A DNA stretch of 64,000 nt, from contig NZ_AP022586.1 in NCBI RefSeq assembly GCF_010731695.1, forward strand, positions 3,534,001-3,598,000, written 5' to 3'. This document shows, piece after piece, positions 47,679 to 56,925 of this stretch. Under the pieces are notes generated by a model. The model saw only the letters and a list, made by a program, of their open reading frames with translations, searched no databases and had not been told where the DNA came from. A program made the translations under genes and the position numbers. Numbering within the stretch: the first letter of the stretch is position 1; every line of letters begins with the position of its first letter. This DNA comes from Mycolicibacterium litorale (GTDB lineage: Bacteria > Actinomycetota > Actinomycetes > Mycobacteriales > Mycobacteriaceae).

Positions 47679-49289
47679 TCAGCCGTGTTTGGCGTAAACG
47701 CAACGCCCGGCCAGGTAGGTGGCGCGGACCTCGAGCTCGGCGATCTCCTCCGGCGGCACGCTGCGCGGGTCTGCCGAGAGCACCACGAGGTCGCCGTACT
47801 TGCCGACCTCGATCGAGCCGATCACGTTGTCGGCGAACAACTGCCAGGCCGCGTCGAGGGTCTGGGCGCGGATCGCCTGGTCGACGGTCAACCTCTCCTC
47901 CGGCGCCAGCACCCGCCCGCTCGGCGCCTTGCGTGTCACCGCGACGCTGATGTTGCGCAGCGGCTCCTCCGGGGTGACCGGCGGGTCGTTGTGCAGTGAA
48001 ATCCGCATACCGGTCGCGACGGCCGAACCGCAGGGCATCCACCGGCTGCCCCGTTCGGGGCCGAACAATCCGTCGACGATGACGTCACCCCAGTAGTGGA
48101 TCTGGTCGACGAAGACGCTGCAGGTGACGCCGAGCGCGTGCGCGCGCTGCAACTGTGCATCGGTGATGGCGCCGACGTGTTCGAGGCGCAGCCGGTGGTC
48201 GGGCCGCGGATGCTCCTGCAGCACTTCCTCGTACACGTCGAGGATCGTGTCGATGCCGGCGTCGCCCTGGACGTGGCACGCCATGGGCCAGCCGAGCGGG
48301 AAGTAGGCGCCGACGATCTCGCGGAGTTGTTCGCGGCTGTAGTTGGCGTGTCCGCACGAGCCAGGCACCACGCCGATGACCCGGGTCGCGGTCGTGTCGA
48401 GGTAGGGAAACGTCAGGTCGATGTTGCCGATCCACGGCGACCCGTCGACCCAGATCTTGATGCCCACCTGGCGCACCATGTCGTCACCGTCACCCGGCCG
48501 CGCGGTGCTCGTCATCTGCGGATTGGAGATCTCGTAGGTGCGCAGCCGGATCGTGAGATCCCCCCGCAGACCGTCGAGCATCGGCCGGAACACCGGATCG
48601 AACGCCATGTCCGAGCACGTCGTCAGGCCTGCGCGGTTCAGGCGGGCACACTCCGCCATCAACATCGACGGGTAGTCGCTGGGCGAGACCACACCGGCCA
48701 GCAGCGGAAACACCGCGGCCGCCTCTTCGGCGGTCCCGTCGAGGCCGCCGTCGGCGTCGCGGCCGAAGCGCGCGCCCTTCGGATCCGGGATGTCGCGGGT
48801 GAGCCCCGCCCGCTTGGCCGCCGCGCTGTTGAAGAACGCCTTGTGCCCGGAGTTGTGCAGGATCACCAGCGGGCTGTCCGGCGCGATGCCGTCCAGCCAC
48901 GCCAGCGTCGGCTCCGGAAGGCCGTTCTGCAGCAGCGGATCCCACCCGTTGAGGTAGGCGCCCTGCTGTCCGCGGCGCGCCACCTCCTTGTGCACGGCGG
49001 CGACGACGGCGTCGGCGCAGGCCATCGTGACCGGGCGGATGTCGACCATCCGCTCGGACAGCGCGATCGCCTCCATCAGCGGATGCCCGTGCGCCTCCAC
49101 CAGACCCGGCAGCACACACCCGTCGCCGACGTCGATCACCTCGGTGGTGGGCCCGATCCACGATTCGACATCGGCCCGGTCCCCCACGGCCACGATGCGG
49201 CCGTCGGCCACCGCAAGCGCCTCCGCGGTCGGTTGGGCCTCGTTGACGGTGAGCACGGATCCGGTCAGGACGAGGTCGGCCGTGGACAT
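47679..49289 (-). CDS. YtcJ-like amidohydrolase (Rv0552-type)
   Basis: 536 residues. Amidohydrolase superfamily: metal motif VEAHGHPLMEA (H-x-H), the Lys/Asp sites in VGIKIWVDGS, His in ACHVQGDAGID and RLEHVGAI, and a C-terminal VGKYGDLVVLSADP. The YtcJ branch hydrolyses N-acyl or amide bonds; natural substrate unknown. Position beside menC matches Rv0552. First gene of the run amidohydrolase-ligase-menC (30 and 19 bases apart). No signal peptide. Confidence 0.88.
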   Translation of the reverse strand: MSTADLVLTGSVLTVNEAQPTAEALAVADGRIVAVGDRADVESWIGPTTEVIDVGDGCVLPGLVEAHGHPLMEAIALSERMVDIRPVTMACADAVVAAVHKEVARRGQQGAYLNGWDPLLQNGLPEPTLAWLDGIAPDSPLVILHNSGHKAFFNSAAAKRAGLTRDIPDPKGARFGRDADGGLDGTAEEAAAVFPLLAGVVSPSDYPSMLMAECARLNRAGLTTCSDMAFDPVFRPMLDGLRGDLTIRLRTYEISNPQMTSTARPGDGDDMVRQVGIKIWVDGSPWIGNIDLTFPYLDTTATRVIGVVPGSCGHANYSREQLREIVGAYFPLGWPMACHVQGDAGIDTILDVYEEVLQEHPRPDHRLRLEHVGAITDAQLQRAHALGVTCSVFVDQIHYWGDVIVDGLFGPERGSRWMPCGSAVATGMRISLHNDPPVTPEEPLRNISVAVTRKAPSGRVLAPEERLTVDQAIRAQTLDAAWQLFADNVIGSIEVGKYGDLVVLSADPRSVPPEEIAELEVRATYLAGRCVYAKHG

Positions 49290-49336
49290 GGGCCGAATGT
49301 TAATGCCCTGACCTGCGCATTACCGTCAGCCACGAG

Positions 49337-49353
49337 GAATTTCGACGAAATTC
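49337..49353. promoter_or_regulatory. 17-base palindrome in divergent promoter region
   Basis: GAATTTCG-A-CGAAATTC is a perfect palindrome around a central A, in the 155 bases between the divergent amidohydrolase and YCII-type genes. It looks like an operator; it is 47 bases from the amidohydrolase start, so that operon is the likelier target. No regulator gene is adjacent. Confidence 0.4.
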
Positions 49354-49444
49354 GTCGTTCGTGTCGATTCCGGGGGCTGTTATTCGACGTCATTGCGAGG
49401 GCACGATGAGAGTGCCCCTTCACCACTGAAAGAAGGAGACGACA

Positions 49445-49915
49445 ATGGCGCGTTACATGCTGATCATGCGGGTCGGTCCGGAGGCCGAGGCGGCCATGGC
49501 CGACCAGGAGATCGATTTCGAGCAGGTCATCGAATCGATGGGCCGCTTCAACGAGGAGTTGATCAAAGCCGGTGTGCTGCTGGCCGGTGAAGGCCTCACC
49601 GGGCCCGAGGACGGCTTCGTCGTGGACTTCAACTCCGACCCGCCCGTGGTCACCGACGGCCCCTACACCGAAGCGAAGGAGCTGTTCAACGGGTTCTGGA
49701 TCCTCGACGTGTCGTCGAAGGAAGAAGCCAAACAGTGGGCGCGCAAGGTGCCGCTGGGACCCGGTGTGAAGCTCGAGGTGCGGCGGGTCTCGGAGACCGA
49801 GGAGTTCCCCCAGGACAACCCGTGGGTGCAGAAGGAAGTGCAGTGGAAGGCCGAACTCGCCGAGAAGATCGCGGCCCAGGCCCGCGCGGAAGCCGACAGG
49901 CTCACGAGTCGCTGA
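49445..49915 (+). CDS. YCII-related domain protein
   Basis: 156 residues. Starts ARYMLIMRVGPEAE and carries DGPYTEAKELFNGFWIL, the signature of the YCII/DGPF family of small dimeric alpha+beta barrels. Members often lie beside extracytoplasmic-function sigma factors; none is here. C-terminus is a charged helix. Ribosome site AAGGAG lies 8 bases before the ATG. Function unknown. Confidence 0.88.
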   Translation: MARYMLIMRVGPEAEAAMADQEIDFEQVIESMGRFNEELIKAGVLLAGEGLTGPEDGFVVDFNSDPPVVTDGPYTEAKELFNGFWILDVSSKEEAKQWARKVPLGPGVKLEVRRVSETEEFPQDNPWVQKEVQWKAELAEKIAAQARAEADRLTSR

Positions 49916-49928
49916 GCGCCGCAACGGT

Positions 49929-49958
49929 CACCGGCGCGGGCGTCAAGCCCCGCCGGTG
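49929..49958. terminator. Hairpin in convergent gap
   Basis: CACCGGCG (49929-49936) pairs with CGCCGGTG (49951-49958), and GGGC (49938-49941) with GCCC (49947-49950), leaving one bulged C and the loop GTCAA. It lies between the convergent YCII-type and DUF3253 genes. No U tract. Confidence 0.6.
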
Positions 49959-49981
49959 GCTGCGGGCGACTGGTAGCGCGA

Positions 49982-50233
49982 CTAACGGGTGCGGATACGA
50001 ATCGGCCCGCGCCACACCGCGTCAGGATCGACGACCTCGCCCTTCTGGGTGATCTCCACCTCGCCGGCTCGCGCGAGTTCGCGGGCGCACTCCCGTGCCT
50101 CGTCCATCAGGTCGCGCCAGCCGTCTCCCCCGACAGCCCGCGCGGCGTCCGACGGACAGATGCTGCTCGACGGACCGCGGCGGCGGGCCATCTCCAGAAT
50201 CGTCGTGCGCAGGTCGCGCTCAGCGGAACCCAT
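49982..50233 (-). CDS. DUF3253-like small protein
   Basis: 83 residues from the ATG at 50233. The sequence (ILEMARRRGPSSSICPSDAARAVGGDGWRDLM, then ITQKGEVVDPDAVWRGPIRIR) follows the pattern of the DUF3253 family, a winged-helix-like fold with a GPIR C-terminus. Function unknown; DNA binding possible. It lies upstream of nothing in its operon and is 51 bases after the last gene of the mce cluster on the same strand. Confidence 0.75.
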   Translation of the reverse strand: MGSAERDLRTTILEMARRRGPSSSICPSDAARAVGGDGWRDLMDEARECARELARAGEVEITQKGEVVDPDAVWRGPIRIRTR

Positions 50234-50284
50234 CGCACCTCCCGGCGTCGTCGTCACCGCCCAGCGTACGGGCGCCAACGCCGG

Positions 50285-50881
50285 TCAGGCGCCTTCGCAC
50301 ACCCCGGAATCCCGGATCACGGTGCCGTAGACGTTCGCGGTCGCTGTGTTGGCGTTGATCTGACCGGACGGCAGCCTGCGCGTGATCTTGTCGCTGAGCT
50401 GGGTGAACTGGTACCAGAGCCGGTATATCGAATCCCCGTGGAACAGCGGCGAATACTCACTCTGATCCGGGTAGTTGACGATGAACAGCGTGTGCGCCCG
50501 CGGATCCAGGAAAGCCGCGGACTGGTCGAGGTTCGCGGCGACGACATCACCGGCCTCGCTGACCCCGACCGTCCGCCAGTCGTCGTGGCGGTCACCGAGG
50601 TAGCGCTGGAATCCGTGGACCTGACCCATGAGTTCGTCGTACTGGGCGTTGAACCACTGACACGCCTCGCGTTGCGCGGTGATCTGCTGCGGCGTCACGC
50701 GGGCTTGCCACAGGTTGTAGGGAAACACGGTGTAGTCGGGTGCCCACGCGGACGGCCGCGGGGTGAACACCGGCATCGTCGGCGCCGCACCGGTGCCGGG
50801 TTCGGCGTGGCTCACCGGCGACGTCACGGCCAGCCACACCGTCAACGCTGCCCCCACCGACGTCGCACGCACCCCGAACAC
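50285..50881 (-). CDS. Secreted mce-operon protein (DUF5078-like)
   Basis: 198 residues from the GTG at 50881. Signal peptide of about 25 residues (AALTVWLAVTSPVSHA), then a mature domain with QREACQWFNAQYDELMGQVHGF and a late DSGVCEGA; the two cysteines could pair. Last gene of the mce cluster, starting 2 bases after the preceding stop. Secreted genes of this type follow several mycobacterial mce operons; function unknown. The domain name is from memory and not certain. Confidence 0.75.
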   Translation of the reverse strand: MFGVRATSVGAALTVWLAVTSPVSHAEPGTGAAPTMPVFTPRPSAWAPDYTVFPYNLWQARVTPQQITAQREACQWFNAQYDELMGQVHGFQRYLGDRHDDWRTVGVSEAGDVVAANLDQSAAFLDPRAHTLFIVNYPDQSEYSPLFHGDSIYRLWYQFTQLSDKITRRLPSGQINANTATANVYGTVIRDSGVCEGA

Positions 50882-50883
50882 CC

Positions 50884-51666
50884 TCAGAGACCGCCGAATT
50901 CGGGCCGCAGAATCGGCGACAACGCCGTGAGTGGGATATGTGCCTGTACCGTACCGCCGTCCATCGACCATTGCATGATGCCAGGGGTGAAGTCGGTCGG
51001 CGAGTCCCGCGCCACCGGATAGTCCGGCATGTAGATGATCAGTTCGTCAGCGGTCAACGCCCACGCCTTGTATCCACCGGAGTACACCTTGTCCGGTGTC
51101 CACCGGTCGGAGACGAACGGGTAGCTGCCCGGCTGGTGCGGTGGCGGCGCCGCATCCAGAGCGTCGACGATGAACGGGTGGGCCAGCGGCGGAATCGCGG
51201 TGAGCGGGTCGACTCCCGGCTTGACCAGGTCGGCCAGTTGTAGCTCTGTGCCCCTTGACATGTCGAACGTGAAAGTGCGGTAGGCGTTGTTGAAGTCCGG
51301 CCCGTCGGCGTGGTAGGTCTCGCGGTACACAACGCTCATCGCCGGACCGTGCCGGAAGATCTGATAGTTGGCCTCGCCGAAACTGTCGGCGACCATCCGC
51401 ACGCCCACCGATCTCCAGCTCTCGACCAGCGTCGCGAGATAGTGGCGCACTGCGGGACCTGCCACGGGATCGTCCACCAGTTCCGCGGGGATGGCGACCT
51501 TGATGTCGCGCACCGCGTTGCGCTCGTGCTGCACGCTGGTGTGGCAGTACCGCCCGTTCCATGCTCCCCCGAGTTCTCCACAGAACGATTCCGCCGACGC
51601 CGACGCGGTCGGCGCCGCGATCAGGGCGGCCGTCACCGTGAGCGCCGCGAGCGCGCCGGCCCGCAT
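50884..51666 (-). CDS. Secreted DUF3298-like protein of the mce operon
   Basis: 260 residues from the ATG at 51666, one base after the preceding stop. Signal peptide to about ASA-ES, then a Cys pair (SFCGELGGAWNGRYCH) and a domain ending with FTPGIMQWSMDGGTVQAHIPLTAL, the C-terminal DUF3298 signature also seen in anti-sigma factor RsiV. Here there is no membrane helix, so it is probably a free or envelope-bound secreted protein. Function unknown; operon position ties it to Mce. Confidence 0.78.
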   Translation of the reverse strand: MRAGALAALTVTAALIAAPTASASAESFCGELGGAWNGRYCHTSVQHERNAVRDIKVAIPAELVDDPVAGPAVRHYLATLVESWRSVGVRMVADSFGEANYQIFRHGPAMSVVYRETYHADGPDFNNAYRTFTFDMSRGTELQLADLVKPGVDPLTAIPPLAHPFIVDALDAAPPPHQPGSYPFVSDRWTPDKVYSGGYKAWALTADELIIYMPDYPVARDSPTDFTPGIMQWSMDGGTVQAHIPLTALSPILRPEFGGL

Positions 51667-51667
51667 G

Positions 51668-52327
51668 TCAGGGCAGCTCGACTTTGCTTGCCCGCCAACG
51701 GCCGTCGACATCCTGCATCGTCATCTTGATCCTGCTGCGGTCGATCCGCGGATCGGGCACCGCGGAATTGGACACCGACTGGTCGACGAACAGCAGCACG
51801 ACCACCGTGTGCTCGGAGGCGGACTGGATCGCCGAATCGACGACGACGCCGTGAGCCGAAGCCTTGTTGTCGATGAGCAGTTGCCGAAGCTGCATGCTGG
51901 ACTGTGAATACATGTCCTTGAACTCGCCGGTCGCTCCGTCGAGTACCTGATCGAAATTCTCGTCGACCTTGTCGGAGTCGATGCTGGTGAGGATCTGCGC
52001 GTACTGCACGGCGGCCGCTTTGGCTTCCTCACCGGCCAGGGTGATCTGGTGGTCCTGCCAGAGCCGCCAGCCGAGGTAACCCGATGTGGCGAAGCCGCCG
52101 AGGATCAGGACCGCGGCGACAATCGCGAGGGCCCGGCGGCGCCGGGGCCGGCTCGGTTCCTCGTCGACGGTCTCGTTCTCGGGCGCGGCCGCGGTCTCGG
52201 ACTCGTCGCCGGCTTCCTCGGGCTGAGCGCCGGTGTCGTCCTCGGTCTCGTTCTCGGTCCCGTCGAGTTCGGATTCGGTCGTCACGGACATCGTCATATC
52301 CTCACGCTGCGGTGGTCGGGGGGTCAT
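51668..52327 (-). CDS. Mce-associated membrane protein (Mam)
   Basis: 219 residues from the ATG at 52327, which overlaps the mceF stop (ATGA); ATGs at 52297 and 52291 are alternatives. An acidic disordered lead (about 15-58) is followed by a single membrane helix (LAIVAAVLILGGFATSGYLGW) and an extracytoplasmic domain of the nuclear-transport-factor-2-like type. Such proteins accompany mce genes and stabilise the complex (known for OmamA, a relative). Confidence 0.88.
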   Translation of the reverse strand: MTPRPPQREDMTMSVTTESELDGTENETEDDTGAQPEEAGDESETAAAPENETVDEEPSRPRRRRALAIVAAVLILGGFATSGYLGWRLWQDHQITLAGEEAKAAAVQYAQILTSIDSDKVDENFDQVLDGATGEFKDMYSQSSMQLRQLLIDNKASAHGVVVDSAIQSASEHTVVVLLFVDQSVSNSAVPDPRIDRSRIKMTMQDVDGRWRASKVELP

Positions 52328-53574
52328 CGGGGCGGTTCGATCGGTAGCGTCGGGCCGCCGTAGGGGGTGGGAATCGTGTAGCGCCCCTGGGGTGTCGGGT
52401 CGGTGGTGCGTGCCAGGTCGGCGCCCGGTGGCGGCCCGGCCGTATCGTCACCGGCGGGGCGTGGTGCGTTCTTCGCCCCGCGCACGAGGACACCCGGGTG
52501 GTCGTCGCGGCAATAGGTGTACATCGAGGGTTCGGGGAAGTCCGCCGAGGACGGCGGCAGCCGGGGTGTGCCGTAATCGCACGAGTACCGCGGATAGATG
52601 TCGCCGGTCGCCCACAGACCGTTGTCGTGCATGATGCTGCCGATCGCGTCGAGCACCGAGGTGCGATGGGCCGGGAACAGGGCGTGCAACGCCGGCACGC
52701 GCAGGTAGAGCAGTTGTGACGTCGACGCGAGGCTGCCCAGCAACTGCACCATCGTCTCCGAGTTGTCCACGAACAGGTTGTCGACGGAGGTCAGCGTCGT
52801 CGGCGTCTGTGTGGTCAGCGTCCGGAACCCGTCTCGCATCCGGTTGACTCCGGCGAAGGTCTCGCTCAGATTGTCGGACGCGGCATCGATGCCGGGGTTC
52901 TTGTCGGCGACCAGTGTCAGTACCACGCGGCTGGTGCGCAGCATGCTGCTCGTCTCCGGAAGCACCGAATCCAGCGTGCCGAGAAGGAAAGTGCCGCCGT
53001 CGATGACGTCGGCGAGCTTCTGCGGTCCGGCCTCGCTCATGCTCAGTTCCCGCTTGATCAGATCCAGCTTCGCCGTGTCGACCTGTGCGAGTGCGCCGTC
53101 GGCGTGGGCGAGCAGATCGGCGAGACCGACCGGGATGGTGGTGTCGCGCTGAGCGACGACGCTGCCCTCGCCGAGATAGGGTCCGGCGTCGCTGTCGGCG
53201 ACGAAATCGAGGTACTGCTCGCCGGCTGGGGAGAGCCCGGAGACGCGCACCGCACTGGACTTCGGCAAAGCTACAGTCGAGTCCACGCTCACCACGGCGT
53301 TGACGCCCGTGGGAGTGATATCGAGCCGGTCCACGCGGCCGACGGGCACTCCCCGCATCGTCACGTTCTGGTTGGGCAGCAGACCCGCGGAGGCGGGCAG
53401 CTCGACGGTCACGCGATAGCTCGAGGCGAGCGGATTGACCTGCAGCGCACCGAGGCTCACATACGCCGTCGCCACGACGAGCATCGCCAGCAGGGCAGCG
53501 GCCGACAGCCACATGCGGCGGCGGCGCCCGATGCGGGCGGCGGCGACCACGAGGTTGGCGACGGAGTTGGTCAT
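52324..53574 (-). CDS. mceF: MceF-type substrate-binding protein
   Basis: 416 residues. N-terminal membrane anchor (WLSAAALLAMLVVATAYVSL), MlaD domain (about 48-125; GLLPNQNVTMRGVPVGRVDR), long helical region, and a tail with Cys pairs (YSCDYGTP, YTYCRDD) and Pro-rich end. Mce proteins form a hexameric tube that carries lipid from the outer layers to the YrbE permease. Its GTGA/ATGA overlaps with both neighbours show coupling. The number of the mce operon is not assigned. Confidence 0.92.
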   Translation of the reverse strand: MTNSVANLVVAAARIGRRRRMWLSAAALLAMLVVATAYVSLGALQVNPLASSYRVTVELPASAGLLPNQNVTMRGVPVGRVDRLDITPTGVNAVVSVDSTVALPKSSAVRVSGLSPAGEQYLDFVADSDAGPYLGEGSVVAQRDTTIPVGLADLLAHADGALAQVDTAKLDLIKRELSMSEAGPQKLADVIDGGTFLLGTLDSVLPETSSMLRTSRVVLTLVADKNPGIDAASDNLSETFAGVNRMRDGFRTLTTQTPTTLTSVDNLFVDNSETMVQLLGSLASTSQLLYLRVPALHALFPAHRTSVLDAIGSIMHDNGLWATGDIYPRYSCDYGTPRLPPSSADFPEPSMYTYCRDDHPGVLVRGAKNAPRPAGDDTAGPPPGADLARTTDPTPQGRYTIPTPYGGPTLPIEPPR

Positions 53575-54776
53575 CGCGGCGCCTCCCCCGGCGATGGGAC
53601 GGGGATCGGGGCGGGCACGATCTCTCCCGGTTCGGTGGGACTTGGGATCACCGGCACCTGCGGCACCCCCGGCCCCTTACCCACCACCCGCTCCTGCAAA
53701 CGCAGCAGGGTGTACCGCAGGGACCCGACCAGCTGATGCCAGTTGTACCTCTTGGGCCCGTGCAGGCCGGTGTCCCCGGCGAATCCGATGTCCGGAATGG
53801 ACCCCAGCACCAGCCGGTCGATGCTGACCCGTACCGCGATCGCGTTACTGGTGGTCGACTTGACGAACGGCGGCATCAAGCGGTTGAGCGAGTACAGATC
53901 CGCACCGGGCGCCAGCGCCACGTCGTTCCAGGCGCCGGCGATCGTGTTGGCGTCGGCGATGACGCTGCGTCCGCTGGTGTCGGCACCCGCGATCGACGGG
54001 AACTTCCGCAGCATCTCGGCGGTGTCGCCCACCTGCCGAACGAGATCGGCGACGTGGTCGGTGTGCGCGGCCAGGGTGTCGGTGGCGGGGCCCGCCGCAT
54101 CCATCACCTCACCGAGGGACTGGTTCTTGGCCGCCAACTGTCCGGCGAGCCGCGACGTCTCGGACATCGCGGTGGAGATCTCGTCGGAACGCCTGTTGAG
54201 TGTGCCGAGCGTGTGGTTGGTCTTGCGGATCAGTTCGCCGAACGCCTGGCCTTGGTCGCCGGTGGCCTTGCCGAGACCGTTGATGATGTTGGTGAAATTG
54301 CGGACCGCTCCGCCGTTGACGAGAACCGCCGCCGAGCTGAGCACCGACTCGACGGTGGCAGCTGCCGTGGTGGATTCGATGCCGATGGTGTCGCCGTCGC
54401 GCAGCAGCGCCGTCCCCGCCGGCACCGTTGCCGGTGGTTCGAGGGCGACGAACACGTCGCCCAATGGCGTCGCGGACCGCAGCTCGGCGGTGCTGCCCTT
54501 CGGCAATTGCACACCGTCGCGGATGCGCAGGGTGGCGACCGCGGTGTAGTTGCGCGCCTTCATCGAGTCGAGTTCGCCGACGTCGGCACCGGCCAGCCTC
54601 ACTTTGGCCATCATGGGGACGTTGAGCGCGTTGGAGAACACCGCGGTCAGTGTGTAGCCCGCCGAACCACCGCCGGGGGCCGGTAACGGCAGGCTCGCCA
54701 AACCCTCAGCGGCACAACCGGGCACCGAAAGGCATGTCGTCACCGCCAGCGCCAGCGCGGTTGTCGGGTGCCTCAT
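53571..54776 (-). CDS. mceE: MceE-type lipoprotein
   Basis: 401 residues from the ATG at 54776 (the longer frame is upstream in mceD). Signal peptide with lipobox SVPGC (Cys20), so this is the lipid-anchored member of the hexamer, as MceE (LprK-type) always is. MlaD domain follows (about 33-115) with NVPMMAKVRLAGADVGEL, then helical region. Its ATG shares a base with the mceD stop (TGATG). Confidence 0.92.
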   Translation of the reverse strand: MRHPTTALALAVTTCLSVPGCAAEGLASLPLPAPGGGSAGYTLTAVFSNALNVPMMAKVRLAGADVGELDSMKARNYTAVATLRIRDGVQLPKGSTAELRSATPLGDVFVALEPPATVPAGTALLRDGDTIGIESTTAAATVESVLSSAAVLVNGGAVRNFTNIINGLGKATGDQGQAFGELIRKTNHTLGTLNRRSDEISTAMSETSRLAGQLAAKNQSLGEVMDAAGPATDTLAAHTDHVADLVRQVGDTAEMLRKFPSIAGADTSGRSVIADANTIAGAWNDVALAPGADLYSLNRLMPPFVKSTTSNAIAVRVSIDRLVLGSIPDIGFAGDTGLHGPKRYNWHQLVGSLRYTLLRLQERVVGKGPGVPQVPVIPSPTEPGEIVPAPIPVPSPGEAPR

Positions 54777-55891
54777 CACTTCTGCCCCATCGCCGCGAGA
54801 CCGTCCAGTACGTAACTCAATCCGAAGTCGGGGCCGAAGTCCTGCAAGGTGCCGGTACTGCAGCCGAGTTGCCGCAGACCCATCATGTTGCACATCTCCT
54901 TGACCGTCTGGGTGTCGAAGAGCACCTTGTCGGTGAGCACGTGCACACGCACCGATCCGTTGGTGCGGTCGATCGCGTTGTAGATGTTGTCCAGCGTCAT
55001 CGGGGTCAGATCGAGGAATTCGGCGAGGTCGCGCTGATGCTCGACCGATGTGGTGAGTGCGGTGTTGCCGTTGTTCACGATGTGTTTGATCGCATCGCGG
55101 TGGGTGTGCAGCACCTCTCCGAGTTGCCCGATGACCTCGCTGAGTTTCCTGCCGGTGCTCCCTGAACCGAAGTCCTCGTCCGCCAGGACCTGACTGAGTT
55201 GGCGCACAGTGGAACCGAACTCCCGCAGGGTGGTGTCGTTGTCGGCGGCCGCCTGGCTGAGCGTGCTGACGTTGCGGATGATCGTGGTCAGCTGGTCGCG
55301 CGTCACGCCGCCACGATCGGAGCTGAGCCGCAACGCCTCCGACAGTTCACCGAGTGCGTCCTTCATCGCCTGCCCGTTGCCGTCGGCGATCGCGGCACTG
55401 GCATTGACGACGTCGGCGACCGGGCCGTTGCCCTCGCCGTCACCGTGCAGCGACGTCGACAGCTTGTCCAGTACGTCGAGAACTCGCGCGAACTCGACCG
55501 GGGTCCTGGTGCGATTGAGCCCGATGGTGTCGTGGTTCTGCAGCGTGGGGCCGCCACGGTACGGCGGGGTGAGTTCTATCTGCCGGTCGGTGAGGATCGA
55601 GTTCGAGATCGTCACGGCCATGACGTCGGCGGGCACCGCGACGTCACCGTCGACCGAGAACTCGACCTCCACGTATCCGCCCTTGGGGGTGATCTCGGTG
55701 ACCTTGCCCACCGGCATGCCCAGCACAGCGACCGTGTTTCCTTCGTAAAGCCCTGCCACGCTGTCGAATTGCGCGGTGACCTCGATGGTGTTCAACCGGT
55801 CACCGAGATAGGACCAGCCGACGGCAGCGGCCGCGACCACGACTGCCACCACGGTGATCGCCAGCCCGACCAACTTCGACCTGATACTCAT
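54776..55891 (-). CDS. mceD: MceD-type substrate-binding protein
   Basis: 371 residues from the ATG at 55891, overlapping the mceC stop (ATGA). Membrane anchor (VGLAITVVAVVVAAAAVGW), MlaD domain (about 35-118; GLYEGNTVAVLGMPVGKVTEI), helical tail, and a C-terminal region with two cysteines (EMCNMM, LGCSTG). Member of the Mce hexamer. Confidence 0.92.
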   Translation of the reverse strand: MSIRSKLVGLAITVVAVVVAAAAVGWSYLGDRLNTIEVTAQFDSVAGLYEGNTVAVLGMPVGKVTEITPKGGYVEVEFSVDGDVAVPADVMAVTISNSILTDRQIELTPPYRGGPTLQNHDTIGLNRTRTPVEFARVLDVLDKLSTSLHGDGEGNGPVADVVNASAAIADGNGQAMKDALGELSEALRLSSDRGGVTRDQLTTIIRNVSTLSQAAADNDTTLREFGSTVRQLSQVLADEDFGSGSTGRKLSEVIGQLGEVLHTHRDAIKHIVNNGNTALTTSVEHQRDLAEFLDLTPMTLDNIYNAIDRTNGSVRVHVLTDKVLFDTQTVKEMCNMMGLRQLGCSTGTLQDFGPDFGLSYVLDGLAAMGQK

Positions 55892-56925
55892 TCGCAGTCC
55901 TGGAAGTACTCGATCATGCCGAACTGTTTGGCGCGCCCGCTGATCGCGCACATCCATGAATCCACGAGCAGTCCGCTGGCCGCGTTGAAGTCGACCGCGT
56001 TGCCCGAACCGGTGGCGTTGGCGAGCCCGCGCAGCGCGACCGGACCGGACTGCAGTGTGCTGCGCAGCAGATCGTCGTGCTGACCGACCATGTCGGAGAG
56101 CTCACGGACGTTGACCAGCAGGGCCTCGAGCTCGGGCCGGTCCTCGATCACGATGTCGCTCAACGTCTCGACCAGGTTGGTGATCGCGGCCATCATGGCG
56201 CGGAACGACTCGCGCCGCATCACGAACTCACCGATGAGGTCGTTGCCCTGCCTCACCATGCTCGCGATGTTCGACTGCTGGCGCCGCAACGTGGCGCTGA
56301 CCACCTCCGTGGTCTCGAGCAGTTCGCCCAGTTGGTCGCGGCGTTCGGCGAGGATGGTCGACAGCGTGTGGGTGTTCTCCAGCGCCTCGGGCACCAGCGG
56401 CGGAAGGTCCCGCATCTGCCGGCCGAGGATGGCCAACGTCTCGGCGAACTTGTCGGAGTCGACCTGTTCGTAGGTGGTCGTCACGTCGGTCAGTGCTTCC
56501 TGCAGATCGTAGGGGACCTCGGTGCGGGTGAGGTCGAATCTGGCGTCGGCCAGCGCGCCCGCGCCCGCCGGCTCCAGTGCGAGATATCGCGAGCCCAGGA
56601 TGGTGGTGACCTTGATGACGGCCCTGGAGTCCTCGCCGAGGGCGACATCGTCGCGGACGGTGAAGTCGGCGACGACGTGGTCGCCGGCCAACTCCATGCT
56701 CGTCACCTCGCCGACGGGGATTCCGGCCACGGTCACCGGGTTGCCCGGCCGCAGCGCAGCGGCCTGCAGGAATTGCGCCGTATAGGTGCGGTAGCCGGCG
56801 TTGGTCGACTTGACCAGCAGCATCGCCCCGATCAGCACCACGACCACGGCGATGGCCGCAGTTCCCAGCCATGCCGCGTGGTAGGACTCCAGCCGTTGCC
56901 GGCCCACTCTCTTCTCATCAGCCAT
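55888..56925 (-). CDS. mceC: MceC-type substrate-binding protein
   Basis: 345 residues from the ATG at 56925, overlapping mceB by 8 bases. Anchor helix (GTAAIAVVVVLIGAMLLV), MlaD domain (about 45-122; ALRPGNPVTVAGIPVGEVTS), coiled helical region with heptad-like Leu/Ile (about 150-280), and a short tail ending in IEYFQDCE. No proline-rich extension, unlike some MceC proteins. Confidence 0.92.
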   Translation of the reverse strand: MADEKRVGRQRLESYHAAWLGTAAIAVVVVLIGAMLLVKSTNAGYRTYTAQFLQAAALRPGNPVTVAGIPVGEVTSMELAGDHVVADFTVRDDVALGEDSRAVIKVTTILGSRYLALEPAGAGALADARFDLTRTEVPYDLQEALTDVTTTYEQVDSDKFAETLAILGRQMRDLPPLVPEALENTHTLSTILAERRDQLGELLETTEVVSATLRRQQSNIASMVRQGNDLIGEFVMRRESFRAMMAAITNLVETLSDIVIEDRPELEALLVNVRELSDMVGQHDDLLRSTLQSGPVALRGLANATGSGNAVDFNAASGLLVDSWMCAISGRAKQFGMIEYFQDCE

